Position numbers and translations under genes: made by a program
The notes under the pieces: generated by a model
The model's database searches: none
Seen by the model: only the letters and a program-made list of their open reading frames with translations
Told to the model about the DNA's origin: nothing
DNA from: Erwinia oleae
GTDB taxonomy: Bacteria > Pseudomonadota > Gammaproteobacteria > Enterobacterales > Enterobacteriaceae
Assembly (NCBI RefSeq): GCF_000770305.1
Contig: NZ_JNVB01000030.1
Span: forward strand, 1-47,054
Direction: 5' to 3'
Length of the DNA: 47,054 bases
Part shown: positions 1 to 8,755 of the stretch, in pieces
Position numbering within the stretch: the stretch's first letter is position 1
How the letters are laid out: each line of letters opens with the position of its first letter

Positions 1-2
1 AA

Positions 3-500
3 TCAGGCACGCAGATTGATGTTAATCGTTTCATGCACGCGGCCAACCGGCACGCGATTCTTCTCAACGCTGTTCTGACGATCCGCCACGTCGAGGATCT
101 CCTGGTTGTTAACCAGTTCGGCCAGAGAAATGTTGTTTAAAAAGTCGCTGATGCGTTCGCTCAGATCGCGCCAGAGGACGTGAGTGAGGCAACGCTCGCC
201 GCCCTGACAGCCCTCTTTGCCCAGACATTTGGTCGCGTCCACCGATTCGTCAACCGCCGTAATCACTGCGCCAACGGCAATAGCGCTCGCATCTTTGCCC
301 AGCAGGTAACCGCCGCCAGGACCGCGTACGCTCGACACCAAACCATTTTTACGCAGACGGGAGAACAGCTGCTCCAGATAAGAGAGGGAGATGCCCTGGC
401 GTTCAGAAATATCAGCCAGCGGCACCGGGCCTTCGTGGGAGTGCAGTGCAACGTCCAGCATAGCGGTAACGGCATAACGGCCTTTGGATGTCAGTCTCAT
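3..500 (-). CDS. iscR: Iron-sulfur cluster regulator IscR (Rrf2 family)
   Basis: IscR senses [2Fe-2S] status and represses the isc operon when loaded with a cluster; without the cluster it still controls other promoters. The 165-residue protein begins [11 protein letters not shown], the usual Rrf2 start, so the 21 in-frame residues upstream (to 563) are not used. An N-terminal winged helix is followed by the cluster ligands Cys92, Cys98, Cys104 and His107. Family members are about 162 residues. The stop is 2 bases from the window edge, and iscS would be expected next. A type 1 IscR-like site overlaps its own promoter, which fits autorepression. Confidence 0.97.
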   Translation of the reverse strand: MRLTSKGRYAVTAMLDVALHSHEGPVPLADISERQGISLSYLEQLFSRLRKNGLVSSVRGPGGGYLLGKDASAIAVGAVITAVDESVDATKCLGKEGCQGGERCLTHVLWRDLSERISDFLNNISLAELVNNQEILDVADRQNSVEKNRVPVGRVHETININLRA

Positions 501-554
501 GGCGTAACGACCTCGGTTGTACCCGATAAGGGTTTTAACAAAAAGATGGCGCCA

Positions 555-583
555 GTCTGACATTCCTGAGTGTTTTGGTCAAC
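555..583 (-). promoter_or_regulatory. iscR promoter
   Basis: Minus-strand -35 TTGACC (578-583) and -10 CAGACT (555-560) are separated by 17 bp. A TG dinucleotide one base before the -10 makes it an extended -10 element. The promoter lies 55-83 bp upstream of the iscR start and overlaps the IscR site. Confidence 0.65.
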
Positions 584-587
584 TATT
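563..587 (-). promoter_or_regulatory. Type 1 IscR binding site of the isc promoter
   Basis: On the minus strand the 25-bp site starts ATAGTTGACC and ends CTCAGGAAT. It matches the type 1 consensus (ATASYYGAC, AT-rich centre, GTCRRSTAT) at about 22 of 25 positions. It covers the -35 element of the iscR promoter, as expected for autorepression by holo-IscR. A second, much weaker similarity lies just upstream (588-613). Confidence 0.75.
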
Positions 588-616
588 TAACCAGGTAAAA
601 CACTCAAGTATTTAAC

Positions 617-1393
617 TTACTGTTTATTCTCAGAACCTTCCGTTTTACCGGCGGACTTTGCCTGCTGTTTATCCGTTTTTGGCTTCTCCAGCGAGGAGAG
701 CATCCCGCGTAAAATGTTTAATTCGTCGCGTTCAGGACGCGCGCGCGTGTACAAACGACGCAGCTTGCTCATCACCTGGCCGGGGCTGCCTTCGCGAATA
801 AAACCGCTGGACAGCATCATCTGCTCCATGTGCTGATAGAAGCGTTCCAGATCGTCCACCAGCGGATAAGGCGAGGCCTCGTACTGCGGTTCAGGCATTG
901 CCTGAGACTGCAAAAACGCCATGCGTACTTCGTAAGCAATGATCTGCACCGCCATCGCCAAATTCAGCGAGCTGTAGTCAGGATTGGCAGCGATCGCCAC
1001 ATGATAGTGGCACTTTTGCAGTTCGTCGTTAGTCAGGCCGACGCGCTCGCGGCCAAAGACCAGCGCAACCGGTGCCTGCTGGCCCTCTTCAACGCTTTTA
1101 ATGCCGCACTCGCGCGGGTCAAGCATCGGCCAGGGCAGCGAACGTGAACGCGCGCTGGTGCCAACTACCAGACTACATCCGGCAAGCGCCTCGTCGAGCG
1201 TGTCAACAATATGGGCGTCGCCAATGACGTCGCTGGCGCCGGCGGCCAACGCAATTGCCTGCGAGTCGGGTTTAACCAGCGGATTGACCAGATAAAGGTT
1301 AGTCAGCCCCATGGTTTTCATCGCGCGCGCGACGGAACCCATGTTGCCGGTGTGGGAGGTTTCCACCAGTACGATTCGGATATTTTGCAGCAT
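617..1393 (-). CDS. trmJ: tRNA (cytidine/uridine-32-2'-O-)-methyltransferase TrmJ
   Basis: SPOUT-class SAM-dependent enzyme that 2'-O-methylates nucleotide 32 of the tRNA anticodon loop. The knot motifs are visible in order: [17 protein letters not shown] near residue 14, [16 protein letters not shown] near 108, and [11 protein letters not shown] near 140. At 258 residues it is slightly longer than the 246-residue E. coli protein; the excess is a Lys/Glu-rich tail. It lies upstream of iscR in the same direction (116-bp gap) and is divergent from suhB, as in E. coli. Confidence 0.96.
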   Translation of the reverse strand: MLQNIRIVLVETSHTGNMGSVARAMKTMGLTNLYLVNPLVKPDSQAIALAAGASDVIGDAHIVDTLDEALAGCSLVVGTSARSRSLPWPMLDPRECGIKSVEEGQQAPVALVFGRERVGLTNDELQKCHYHVAIAANPDYSSLNLAMAVQIIAYEVRMAFLQSQAMPEPQYEASPYPLVDDLERFYQHMEQMMLSSGFIREGSPGQVMSKLRRLYTRARPERDELNILRGMLSSLEKPKTDKQQAKSAGKTEGSENKQ

Positions 1394-1459
1394 AGAAAGT
1401 CTGACTCAGGAGATAATTTGCGAATGCTATCATATTTTCAGGACATTTTACGAACCCCC

Positions 1460-1468
1460 TGCTATAAT
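1460..1468 (+). promoter_or_regulatory. suhB promoter, extended -10
   Basis: A perfect TATAAT (1463-1468) is preceded by TGC, giving an extended -10, and followed by the GC-rich stretch CCGCGCC. I see no good -35 hexamer 16-18 bp upstream. It lies about 45 bp before the suhB start codon. Confidence 0.6.
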
Positions 1469-1511
1469 CCGCGCCGTTTTCCCGTTCTTTAACATCCAGT
1501 GAGAGAGACCG

Positions 1512-2315
1512 ATGCATCCGATGCTCAACATCGCCGTGCGCGCTGCGCGCAAGGCCGGTAATGTAATTGCCAAAAACTATGAAACCCCTGACGCCGTTGA
1601 AGCCAGCCAGAAAGGCAGCAACGATTTCGTTACCAATGTTGATCGCGAGGCGGAGCGCCAGATTATTGAGGTGATCCGTAAATCTTATCCGAAGCACACC
1701 ATTATCACTGAAGAGAGTGGTGAACTGCCCGGCGAAGATCAGGATGTGCAATGGGTTATCGATCCGCTGGATGGCACCACCAACTTCATCAAACGTCTTC
1801 CTCACTTCGCTGTATCCATCGCCGTGCGTCTGAAGGGCCGCACCGAAGTCGCCGTGGTTTACGATCCTATGCGTAACGAACTGTTCAGCGCAGTGCGCGG
1901 CCAGGGCGCACAGCTTAATGGCTATCGCCTGCGCGGCAGCACCGCCCGCGATCTGGACGGCACCATTCTGGCGACCGGTTTCCCGTTCAAAATGAAACAG
2001 CACGCCACGCCTTACATCAATATTGTTGGCAAGCTGTTTACCCAGTGCGCTGATTTCCGCCGTACCGGCTCTGCCGCGCTGGATCTGGCTTATGCGGCTG
2101 CCGGTCGCGTGGATGGCTATTTTGAGATTGGCCTGAAGCCGTGGGATTTCGCTGCCGGTGAGCTGCTGGTGCGCGAAGCGGGCGGTCTGGTCACCGATTT
2201 TACCGGCGGTCACGGCTATCTGACCTCCGGCAATATCGTGGCCGGCAATCCGCGCGTGGTGAAAGCGATGCTGGGCAGCATGCGCGATGAGCTGAGTGAA
2301 GCGCTGAAACGCTGA
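1512..2315 (+). CDS. suhB: Inositol-1-monophosphatase / Nus factor SuhB
   Basis: Mg-dependent inositol monophosphatase that also joins the rRNA antitermination complex with NusA and NusG. The 267-residue length equals the family norm. Metal-site motifs are present: Glu67 in ITEESG, the DPLDGTTNF block at residues 84-92, and WDFAAGELLVREAGG near the C-terminus. The ATG at 1512 follows GAGAGAGACCG. The gene stands alone, divergent from trmJ and convergent with the NicO permease gene. An 8-bp GC hairpin separates the last two. Confidence 0.97.
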   Translation: MHPMLNIAVRAARKAGNVIAKNYETPDAVEASQKGSNDFVTNVDREAERQIIEVIRKSYPKHTIITEESGELPGEDQDVQWVIDPLDGTTNFIKRLPHFAVSIAVRLKGRTEVAVVYDPMRNELFSAVRGQGAQLNGYRLRGSTARDLDGTILATGFPFKMKQHATPYINIVGKLFTQCADFRRTGSAALDLAYAAAGRVDGYFEIGLKPWDFAAGELLVREAGGLVTDFTGGHGYLTSGNIVAGNPRVVKAMLGSMRDELSEALKR

Positions 2316-2322
2316 CGTTCTG

Positions 2323-2344
2323 GCCGCACCGTCGCCGGTGCGGC
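2323..2344. terminator. GC-rich hairpin between convergent suhB and the NicO gene
   Basis: GCCGCACC and GGTGCGGC form a perfect 8-bp stem with a 6-base loop. Neither side has a U-tract, so it may be a weak terminator or only a 3'-end protecting structure. Confidence 0.4.
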
Positions 2345-2354
2345 TGATTCAGGG

Positions 2355-3332
2355 TCAAAACAGTGGGCGGATGCCGCCGGACATCATCGGCGTGGCGCTC
2401 AGCCACAGCATAACGCCCGCAACAATCAGCAGCAGGCCGCCGCAAAGCGACAGATACAACACGCCCCTCTTCTGCCTGCCCGGCGCAGAATCTGTCCGGC
2501 TCAGCTTCAGCGCCAGCGCACGCGACATCTGCACCAACAGCGCCATCAGCGAAACGGTCAGCGCCGTTCCCAACGCCATCACCAGCGCGGAAAGCACGCC
2601 CCATCCGTAAACGCCAATCACTTTGGAAAAAAGCAGCATCATTATGGCGCCTGAACAGGGCCGCAGCCCCATCGACAGAACCACCATAACCTGCGTTTTC
2701 AGGCTGACTGCCTGCGCGAGCGCTGCGTCGTCCGGCACGTGCTGATGACCGCAGCCACATCCCGTATGATGCTGATGTTCCACAGGCAACATACGTTTAT
2801 ACACCGGTGGTCGCAGCGTCTGCCGGAGGTTTTTTACCGCGCGCCAGCACACCGACAGCCCAAGCGCTACCACCAGCAGATAGCTGCCTTTTTCCAGCCA
2901 GAAGCTGCTGAGATGGAGCTGACGTGACGACAGGCCCAGCGCGCCCAGTAACACCGTCACCAGGCCAATCGCCACCAGGCCCTGAACAACGGCGGCGGCA
3001 AGCGTCAGCCGCAGGCTGGTTTTGACGCGTGTGGGATGCGTAGCCAGAAACGTGGCGATCACTACCTTGCCGTGCCCCGGCCCCGCCGCATGCAGCACGC
3101 CGTAGATCAGGCTGAACGCCATCAGCGCCAGACCTGCCTGATGCGGTGCGGCGGCAACCTGTTGCAGCAACAGGGTCATCTGCTGGTGCAGCGTTTTTTG
3201 CCAGAGCGTGCTTTGCAGCAGCAGGCCCGGCCAGCTCAGCCAGAGCAGCAGCCCGCCGCCGGAAATGATCACGGCCAGCGCCAACAGCGGCCAGACGCGT
3301 CGCGTGATGGCAACGGTTGAATTTACCGACAC
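2355..3332 (-). CDS. NicO-family nickel/cobalt transporter
   Basis: Polytopic inner-membrane permease of the NicO/RcnA class, likely moving Ni2+ or Co2+. The signature HAAGPGHGK sits near residues 81-89 in a membrane segment. A central loop is rich in His and Cys (EHQHHTGCGCGHQH), typical of metal-handling loops. Hydrophobic segments flank both. The GTG start overlaps the end of the upstream DUF1007 gene by 10 bp, which indicates translational coupling. Direction of transport (uptake or efflux) cannot be told from sequence. E. coli has no such gene pair between suhB and csiE. Confidence 0.85.
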   Translation of the reverse strand: MSVNSTVAITRRVWPLLALAVIISGGGLLLWLSWPGLLLQSTLWQKTLHQQMTLLLQQVAAAPHQAGLALMAFSLIYGVLHAAGPGHGKVVIATFLATHPTRVKTSLRLTLAAAVVQGLVAIGLVTVLLGALGLSSRQLHLSSFWLEKGSYLLVVALGLSVCWRAVKNLRQTLRPPVYKRMLPVEHQHHTGCGCGHQHVPDDAALAQAVSLKTQVMVVLSMGLRPCSGAIMMLLFSKVIGVYGWGVLSALVMALGTALTVSLMALLVQMSRALALKLSRTDSAPGRQKRGVLYLSLCGGLLLIVAGVMLWLSATPMMSGGIRPLF

Positions 3333-3976
3333 GTCAGCGTGACCGTTTGTGCAAACTGCCGACCAAGATCCATCTCCTCGGGCGGCGCGTCGGCTTTATC
3401 GAGCGACAGCGCATACGCCTTCATTGAGGCGTCCGGCGCGGGCGTGTTCAGTGAGAGTTGACACTTACCCGCTAATGACGGCGGCAGATGCAGTGATTTT
3501 TCAGAATCGTAGGTCATATCCACAAAATAAGTTGGATCGAAGGTTGAAAATACGTAGCGCTGGCTCGCCAGCGGCTGCGGTTTATCCAGCGGCAGCACGA
3601 ACGTCAGCGCCGCCTTTGCGCCCTGTCGGGAAAGATGATACTCCGGCGGCAGATTGCCAAATTTCACCGGTTTTCCCTCGTGTCTGAACTCGCTGAAATA
3701 GTGTTGACCGAGCACGTTCGCCATCACTTCCGCCGCCAGCTTTTTCCAGATTTCGCTGTCGGGTTTGGCCTTGCCCGCATCATAAAGCAGATCGGCAGAG
3801 GTGATTTCATCCATCACCCAGACCATTTTCAGTCCGGTAAGCTGGCTGTCTTTCTCCACCGGCGTCACCTGCATCGCAATAAAGCTGTGAGGATGTGACC
3901 AGGCCACCGGGCAGGCCGCAAGGGCGACGGCGAAAAAAGTGATCTTAGCAAAAACGTTATAACGTAACAAATTCAA
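3323..3976 (-). CDS. DUF1007 family periplasmic protein, partner of the NicO permease
   Basis: This 217-residue protein begins with a signal-peptide-like segment (hydrophobic residues about 10-24) ending AWS before HPHSF. The mature protein would start with a His-rich motif, as is common in DUF1007 proteins. The family often sits beside NicO transporters; its biochemical role is not established, and metal delivery or binding is an inference. The start is TTG at 3974-3976 behind AAGGGA. No in-frame ATG lies before the hydrophobic segment. It is transcribed together with the NicO gene and divergently from csiE. Confidence 0.8.
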   Translation of the reverse strand: MNLLRYNVFAKITFFAVALAACPVAWSHPHSFIAMQVTPVEKDSQLTGLKMVWVMDEITSADLLYDAGKAKPDSEIWKKLAAEVMANVLGQHYFSEFRHEGKPVKFGNLPPEYHLSRQGAKAALTFVLPLDKPQPLASQRYVFSTFDPTYFVDMTYDSEKSLHLPPSLAGKCQLSLNTPAPDASMKAYALSLDKADAPPEEMDLGRQFAQTVTLTCR

Positions 3977-4106
3977 TTCTTTTCCCTTTGTGAATAATTA
4001 TTCTGTGATCCACCTAAAAACCTGTAAAAAAAAGTGGCACGTTTGCGCTGTCGCAGAATTTTGCAGGCTACGCTTAGCGGTAACTCTTTTTACGGAATGG
4101 CAGACG

Positions 4107-5375
4107 ATGAGCTCACCCTCACCCACTTCTTCTGCATTTTCCAGCCCGCAGCGTCACTGCCACCTGATGTTGATGTTTTATCTCCCGGAAACGGTTGTCA
4201 CCCTGGATTCACTCAGCCAGCTCAACGGTGTCGATCGGTCTGTTACCCGGCAAGATATAGCGAAGGTTGACGCGGAAATCCAGCGCTATCACCGGCTCGG
4301 TCTTGTTGAGGATGCCGATGGCAGCTACCGGATGGCCGGTGCGGAGTTGGATCAACGACTGTGCCTGTTTCACTGGCTGAGACGGGCGTTGCGGCTTGCG
4401 CCTGATTTCGTACAGGAGCGCTTCACCCCTGCGCTCAGGCGACAGCTTAAAGCACGGCGTGTTAATACCGCGCTTTATGATGAACGCAACCTCAGCGCAT
4501 TGATCCAGCACTGCGCGCAGGGGCTTTCCCGGGAATTCACCCCGCGTAATCGCCTGTTTCTCCAGCTTTTTATGCAGCATTCTCTTTGCCGGGATGTCTG
4601 CGCGACGTTCAGCTCGCCGCAGCGTAGCTGGCTGGTCGGACGGCAGGAGTACCCTGTCGCGGAGAGAGTTATTCGCCACTGGCAAAAACGCTGCGATCCG
4701 GCGCCCGACCTCAGCCAGGCCTGGCTTTTTGCGCTGCTGTTCAGCCAGCTCCATGTCCCGTCAATGGCGGCGGCGAAACATGAACACGAGCAGCAGGTGC
4801 TGGAGCAGGTCAGGGAAACCATCGCGCGTTTCGAATCGCTTTCAGAGATGCAGTTCAGCGACCGCGAGGGGCTGTGCAGCCAGCTTTATACCCATCTGGC
4901 GCAGGCGATGGAGCGCTCGCTGTTCGGTATCGGCATTGATAACAGCCTGACGGAAGAGGTCGCCCGCCTCTACCCGCGCCTGTTGCGAACCACGCAAACG
5001 GCGGTGGAAGCGTGCGAACAGCGTTACGGCCTGCGTTTTTCGCAGGAGGAGCTGGCGCTGATTGCCATTATTTTTGGTGCCTGGCTGATGCAGGACAACG
5101 TGCTCCAGGAGAAGCAGGTGCTGCTGCTGACCGCGCATGACAAGGCGCTGGAGCAGCAGGTTGAGCAGCAGCTCAGAGAGCTGACGCTGCTACCCCTGAC
5201 CATTAAATACCTCAGCGTTGGCGATTTTCAGCGTGACAGCGCGCCAAAAGGCACCGCGCTGGTCATCACGCCTTACGCCACGCCGCTGCCGCTCTATTCG
5301 CCGCCGCTCATCCATGCCGAGCTTCCTCTCCAGGCGCATCAGCAACAGCGCATCCGGCTGCTGCTGGAGTCCTGA
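4107..5375 (+). CDS. csiE: Stationary-phase inducible protein CsiE (PRD domains)
   Basis: Homologue of E. coli CsiE, a stationary-phase induced protein with PTS-regulation (PRD-like) domains and no recognised DNA-binding part; its function is not established. The match runs along the whole length: LNGVD near the start, RLCLFHWLRR near residue 90, IGIDNSLTEE in the middle, LTLLPLTIKY near the end. The ATG at 4107 gives 422 residues against 426 in E. coli. A longer in-frame reading from 3990 adds 39 residues with no counterpart. I see no clear CRP box in the short upstream gap. Confidence 0.9.
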   Translation: MSSPSPTSSAFSSPQRHCHLMLMFYLPETVVTLDSLSQLNGVDRSVTRQDIAKVDAEIQRYHRLGLVEDADGSYRMAGAELDQRLCLFHWLRRALRLAPDFVQERFTPALRRQLKARRVNTALYDERNLSALIQHCAQGLSREFTPRNRLFLQLFMQHSLCRDVCATFSSPQRSWLVGRQEYPVAERVIRHWQKRCDPAPDLSQAWLFALLFSQLHVPSMAAAKHEHEQQVLEQVRETIARFESLSEMQFSDREGLCSQLYTHLAQAMERSLFGIGIDNSLTEEVARLYPRLLRTTQTAVEACEQRYGLRFSQEELALIAIIFGAWLMQDNVLQEKQVLLLTAHDKALEQQVEQQLRELTLLPLTIKYLSVGDFQRDSAPKGTALVITPYATPLPLYSPPLIHAELPLQAHQQQRIRLLLES

Positions 5376-5380
5376 TGTGC

Positions 5381-5410
5381 AAAAAAAAGCCGGGGCGCTG
5401 TGGCCCCGGC
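5381..5410 (-). terminator. Rho-independent terminator of glyA
   Basis: GCCGGGGC (5389-5396) pairs with GCCCCGGC (5403-5410) around a 6-base loop. On the minus strand it is followed by eight U residues, 22 bp after the glyA stop. Confidence 0.9.
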
Positions 5411-5431
5411 GAGAGTCGTTGAAGCAAAAAA

Positions 5432-6685
5432 TCAGGCGTAAACCGGGAAGCGAGCGCAAACTTCCAGCACCTGCTTCTTCACGCGCTCAATGGTGCCTTC
5501 GTCGTTGATATTGTCGAGAATATCGCTGATCCAGCCGGCAAGTTCACGAACTTCCGCTTCTTTAAAGCCACGACGGGTAACCGCAGGCGAACCAATACGC
5601 ACTCCGGAGGTGACGAACGGACTTTTTGGATCGTTCGGCACGCTGTTTTTATTAACGGTGATATTGGCACGTCCCAGCGCCGCATCGGCTTCTTTGCCCG
5701 TCAGGTTTTTCTCAACCAGATCCAGCAGGAACAGGTGATTGTGCGTACCGCCGGAAACCACGTTATAACCGCGCTCCAGGAATACGTCGACCATCGCCTT
5801 GGCATTTTTCGCAACCTGCTGCTGGTAGACTTTAAATTCAGGCTCCATTGCTTCTTTCAGCGCAACGGCTTTACCGGCGATGACGTGCATCAGCGGGCCG
5901 CCCTGTCCGCCCGGGAACACCGCAGAGTTGAGTTTCTTGTACAGCTCCTCGTCGCCGCCTTTTGCCAGGATCAGACCGCCGCGCGGACCAGCCAGCGTCT
6001 TGTGCGTGGTGGTGGTGACGATGTGCGCGTGCGGCACCGGGTTTGGATAAACGTCTGCGGCAATCAGGCCGGCAACGTGCGCCATATCAACAAACAGCCA
6101 TGCACCAATGCTGTCGGCGATTTCACGCATTTTTGCCCAGTCGCAGATGCCGGAGTAGGCAGAGAAACCACCGATGATCATTTTTGGCTGGTGCTTCTGC
6201 GCCTGCGCGGCCAGATCGTCGTAGTCGATTTTGCCGGTTTCGTCGATGCCATAAGGCACCACGTTGTAGAGCTTACCGGAAAGGTTGACCGGCGAGCCGT
6301 GCGTCAGGTGGCCGCCGTGCGCCAGGTTCATACCTAAAATGGTGTCGCCGGGCTTGAGCAGCGCGGTATAGACGGCGAAGTTGGCCTGTGATCCAGAATG
6401 TGGCTGTACGTTGGCGTAATCCGCACCGAACAGTGCTTTGGCGCGATCGATAGCAAGCTGTTCCACAATATCGACATATTCGCACCCGCCGTAATAGCGT
6501 TTGCCCGGATAGCCTTCCGCGTACTTGTTGGTCAACTGAGAACCCTGAGCCTGCATCACGCGCGGACTGGTATAGTTTTCTGAAGCAATCAGTTCAATGT
6601 GCTCTTCCTGACGCACTTTTTCCTGCTCCATTGCCTGCCATAATTCGGCATCATAATCGGCAATATTCATCTCACGCTTTAACAT
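5432..6685 (-). CDS. glyA: Serine hydroxymethyltransferase GlyA
   Basis: PLP enzyme that interconverts serine and glycine and charges tetrahydrofolate with one carbon. The 417-residue protein matches E. coli GlyA closely throughout, including the PLP-lysine motif [14 protein letters not shown] (Lys229) and [11 protein letters not shown]. Two ATGs lie two codons apart. The first (6691) directly abuts AGGAG; the second (6685) has a normal 6-nt spacing and gives [15 protein letters not shown], so it was chosen. A PurR box and a possible MetR site lie upstream. In E. coli hmp lies between glyA and glnB; here it is absent. Confidence 0.97.
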   Translation of the reverse strand: MLKREMNIADYDAELWQAMEQEKVRQEEHIELIASENYTSPRVMQAQGSQLTNKYAEGYPGKRYYGGCEYVDIVEQLAIDRAKALFGADYANVQPHSGSQANFAVYTALLKPGDTILGMNLAHGGHLTHGSPVNLSGKLYNVVPYGIDETGKIDYDDLAAQAQKHQPKMIIGGFSAYSGICDWAKMREIADSIGAWLFVDMAHVAGLIAADVYPNPVPHAHIVTTTTHKTLAGPRGGLILAKGGDEELYKKLNSAVFPGGQGGPLMHVIAGKAVALKEAMEPEFKVYQQQVAKNAKAMVDVFLERGYNVVSGGTHNHLFLLDLVEKNLTGKEADAALGRANITVNKNSVPNDPKSPFVTSGVRIGSPAVTRRGFKEAEVRELAGWISDILDNINDEGTIERVKKQVLEVCARFPVYA

Positions 6686-6795
6686 CCGCATCTCCTGAAT
6701 CAGCTAACTTTAATCGGCGATAAACCGCCCGTCCGGGCAGGGGCACCAGTGTAAACTTTTTTGCCTGTTGAGGGATAGCCTAAAACGCGCTTTTA

Positions 6796-6811
6796 ACGCA
6801 AACGATTGCAC
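6796..6811 (-). promoter_or_regulatory. PurR operator upstream of glyA
   Basis: ACGCAAACGATTGCAC matches the PurR consensus ANGCAANCGNTTNCNT at all but the last base. It is about 110 bp upstream of the glyA start, next to a probable promoter (TTGCGT at the site edge). PurR control of glyA is established in E. coli. Confidence 0.8.
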
Positions 6812-6859
6812 GCGCCGCTGTAAGGCGTTTTTGTTCATTTCTGGCAGGTAAAAGCATCC

Positions 6860-6872
6860 GGAAATTTCTTCA
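6860..6872. promoter_or_regulatory. Possible MetR site upstream of glyA
   Basis: GGAAATTTCTTCA fits the MetR consensus TGAANNTNNTTCA except at the first base. It lies about 50 bp beyond the PurR box, a placement like that of MetR activation sites in E. coli glyA. Confidence 0.4.
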
Positions 6873-6914
6873 TTCCCCGGATGAATTTTTCGCGCATTAA
6901 AAGGTGACATCGAC

Positions 6915-6944
6915 AAAAAAGCCGTCCTGACAGGACGGCTTTTT
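6915..6944 (-). terminator. Terminator of glnB
   Basis: GCCGTCCT and AGGACGGC form an 8-bp stem with a 3-base loop, with A6 before it and T5 after it. On the minus strand the U-tract follows the stem 20 bp after the glnB stop. Confidence 0.88.
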
Positions 6945-6963
6945 CAAATTCAACCAGAGGAGA

Positions 6964-7326
<363 letters not shown>

Positions 7327-7347
7327 CTAAATCCGATCGTCAATTGA

Positions 7348-7371
7348 GCAGCGGTCATCCCGATCCGCTGC
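7348..7371. other. Hairpin in the glrR-glnB spacer
   Basis: GCAGCGG (7348-7354) and CCGCTGC (7365-7371) form a perfect 7-bp stem with a 10-base loop between glrR and glnB. There is no U-tract. It may be an RNA processing or partial termination element that lowers read-through from the glrKR operon into glnB. Confidence 0.35.
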
Positions 7372-7420
7372 GCTCAGGTGGATAAATTAGCATATCCCGT
7401 CAGATAAACCGCACGGAAAA

Positions 7421-8755
7421 TTATGCTTTAAAATCTGATGCATCCAGTTCGTGCCGCGACAGCAGCTTATAAAACTCGGTGCGGTTGCGTCCGGCCAGAC
7501 GCGCCGCGTGCGTCACGTTGCCTTTGGTCATCTGGAGCAGCTTGCGTAAATAGTTTAACTCAAACTGATTCCTCGCCTCGGCAAAGGTGGGCAAAACGGT
7601 ATTCTCTCCCGCCAGCGCCTGCTCGATCAGCGCTTCGCCAATCACCGGCGAAGAGGTCAGCGCCACGCACTGTTCAATCACGTTGACCAGTTGACGCACG
7701 TTGCCCGGCCAGCTGGCGGTCATCAGCCGTTTCATGGCGTCGGTAGAGAAGCTGCGTACGAAAGGTTTGTGCCGTTCGGCCGAGAGCCTGAGCAGATAGT
7801 TTGCCAGCAGCGGAATATCTTCTGAACGCTCGTGCAGGGCGGGAAGCTTCAGGTTCACCACGTTCAGGCGGTAGTAGAGATCTTCACGGAACTCGTTTTT
7901 CTCCATCGCTTTCGGCAGGTCGCGGTGCGTGGCGGAAATGATCCGCACGTCAATCTCCAGATCGTGATTGCTGCCCAGCGGACGCACTTTTCGCTCCTGC
8001 AAAACGCGCAACAGCTTAACCTGTAGCGCCTGCGGCATATCACCGATCTCATCCAGAAACAGCGTGCCGCCTTCGGCGGTTTGCAGCAGGCCTTCCCGGC
8101 TGCTGACCGCGCCGGTAAAAGCGCCTTTCGCATGGCCGAACAGTTCCGACTCCAACAGCTGCTCCGGTAGCGCGCCGCAGTTGATCGCCACAAACGGCTG
8201 ACCCGCACGCGGGCTGGCGGCATGAATCGCCTTCGCCAACACCTCTTTACCGGTGCCGCTCTGCCCGTTAATCAGCACGCTGACGTCGGACTGGGCAACC
8301 ATTCGCGCCTGTTCAAGCAGACGGAGCATCAGCGGGCTGCGGGTAACAATATTTTCCCGCCAGCTCTCATCGCTGGCCGGCGCGCGATGCGCCAGCGCCT
8401 GGTCGATGGCGCTGTAAAGCGCATCGCGGTCAACCGGCTTGGTCAGAAAGCTGAAAACGCCCTGCTGCGTGGCGGAAACCGCCTCCGGGATTGAACCGTG
8501 CGCGGTGAGGATGATAACCGGCATACCCGGCTGCTGCCGCTGGATTTCTCCAAACAGCGCCAGCCCATCCATCTCATCCATACGCAGATCGCTGATCACC
8601 AGATCGATCTTGTCGCGCGTCAGCGTTTTCAACGCTTCCGGGCCGCTATGCGCCGTCTGCACGTTAAAACCTTCACTGGCCAGGCGCATGCCGAGCAGCT
8701 TCAGCAGGCTGGGATCGTCATCAACCAGCAGTAAATTGGCGGATTTTTTCATCAT
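7421..8755 (-). CDS. glrR: Sigma54-dependent response regulator GlrR (QseF)
   Basis: Enhancer-binding response regulator that activates glmY with sigma54 after phosphorylation by GlrK. Domains in order: receiver (1-120) with Asp56 in LVISDLRMDEMDG; AAA+ domain (about 140-370) with GQSGTGKE Walker A, the sigma54-contact loop GAFTGA and FLDEIGDMP; C-terminal Fis-type HTH (GNVTHAARLAGRNRTEFYKLL). Its 444 residues equal E. coli GlrR. The ATG overlaps the qseG stop by 4 nt (ATGA), so the genes are translationally coupled. Three target sites lie ahead of glmY in this window. Confidence 0.97.
   Translation of the reverse strand: MMKKSANLLLVDDDPSLLKLLGMRLASEGFNVQTAHSGPEALKTLTRDKIDLVISDLRMDEMDGLALFGEIQRQQPGMPVIILTAHGSIPEAVSATQQGVFSFLTKPVDRDALYSAIDQALAHRAPASDESWRENIVTRSPLMLRLLEQARMVAQSDVSVLINGQSGTGKEVLAKAIHAASPRAGQPFVAINCGALPEQLLESELFGHAKGAFTGAVSSREGLLQTAEGGTLFLDEIGDMPQALQVKLLRVLQERKVRPLGSNHDLEIDVRIISATHRDLPKAMEKNEFREDLYYRLNVVNLKLPALHERSEDIPLLANYLLRLSAERHKPFVRSFSTDAMKRLMTASWPGNVRQLVNVIEQCVALTSSPVIGEALIEQALAGENTVLPTFAEARNQFELNYLRKLLQMTKGNVTHAARLAGRNRTEFYKLLSRHELDASDFKA

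Noticed and set aside
1299..2213. 304-codon minus-strand ORF across suhB
   Set aside because: It lies antisense to a full-length SuhB; its composition (many Ala, Arg, His, Gln) is that of a shadow frame in GC-rich DNA, and it lacks a ribosome-binding site.
3977..4030. CRP box upstream of csiE
   Set aside because: TTGTGAATAATTATTCTGTGA has two TGTGA half-sites in direct rather than inverted order.
3990..4106. N-terminal extension of csiE by 39 residues
   Set aside because: Not part of the family; the ATG at 4107 fits the E. coli N-terminus.
5735..6337. 200-codon plus-strand ORF antisense to glyA
   Set aside because: Shadow frame over a highly conserved gene.
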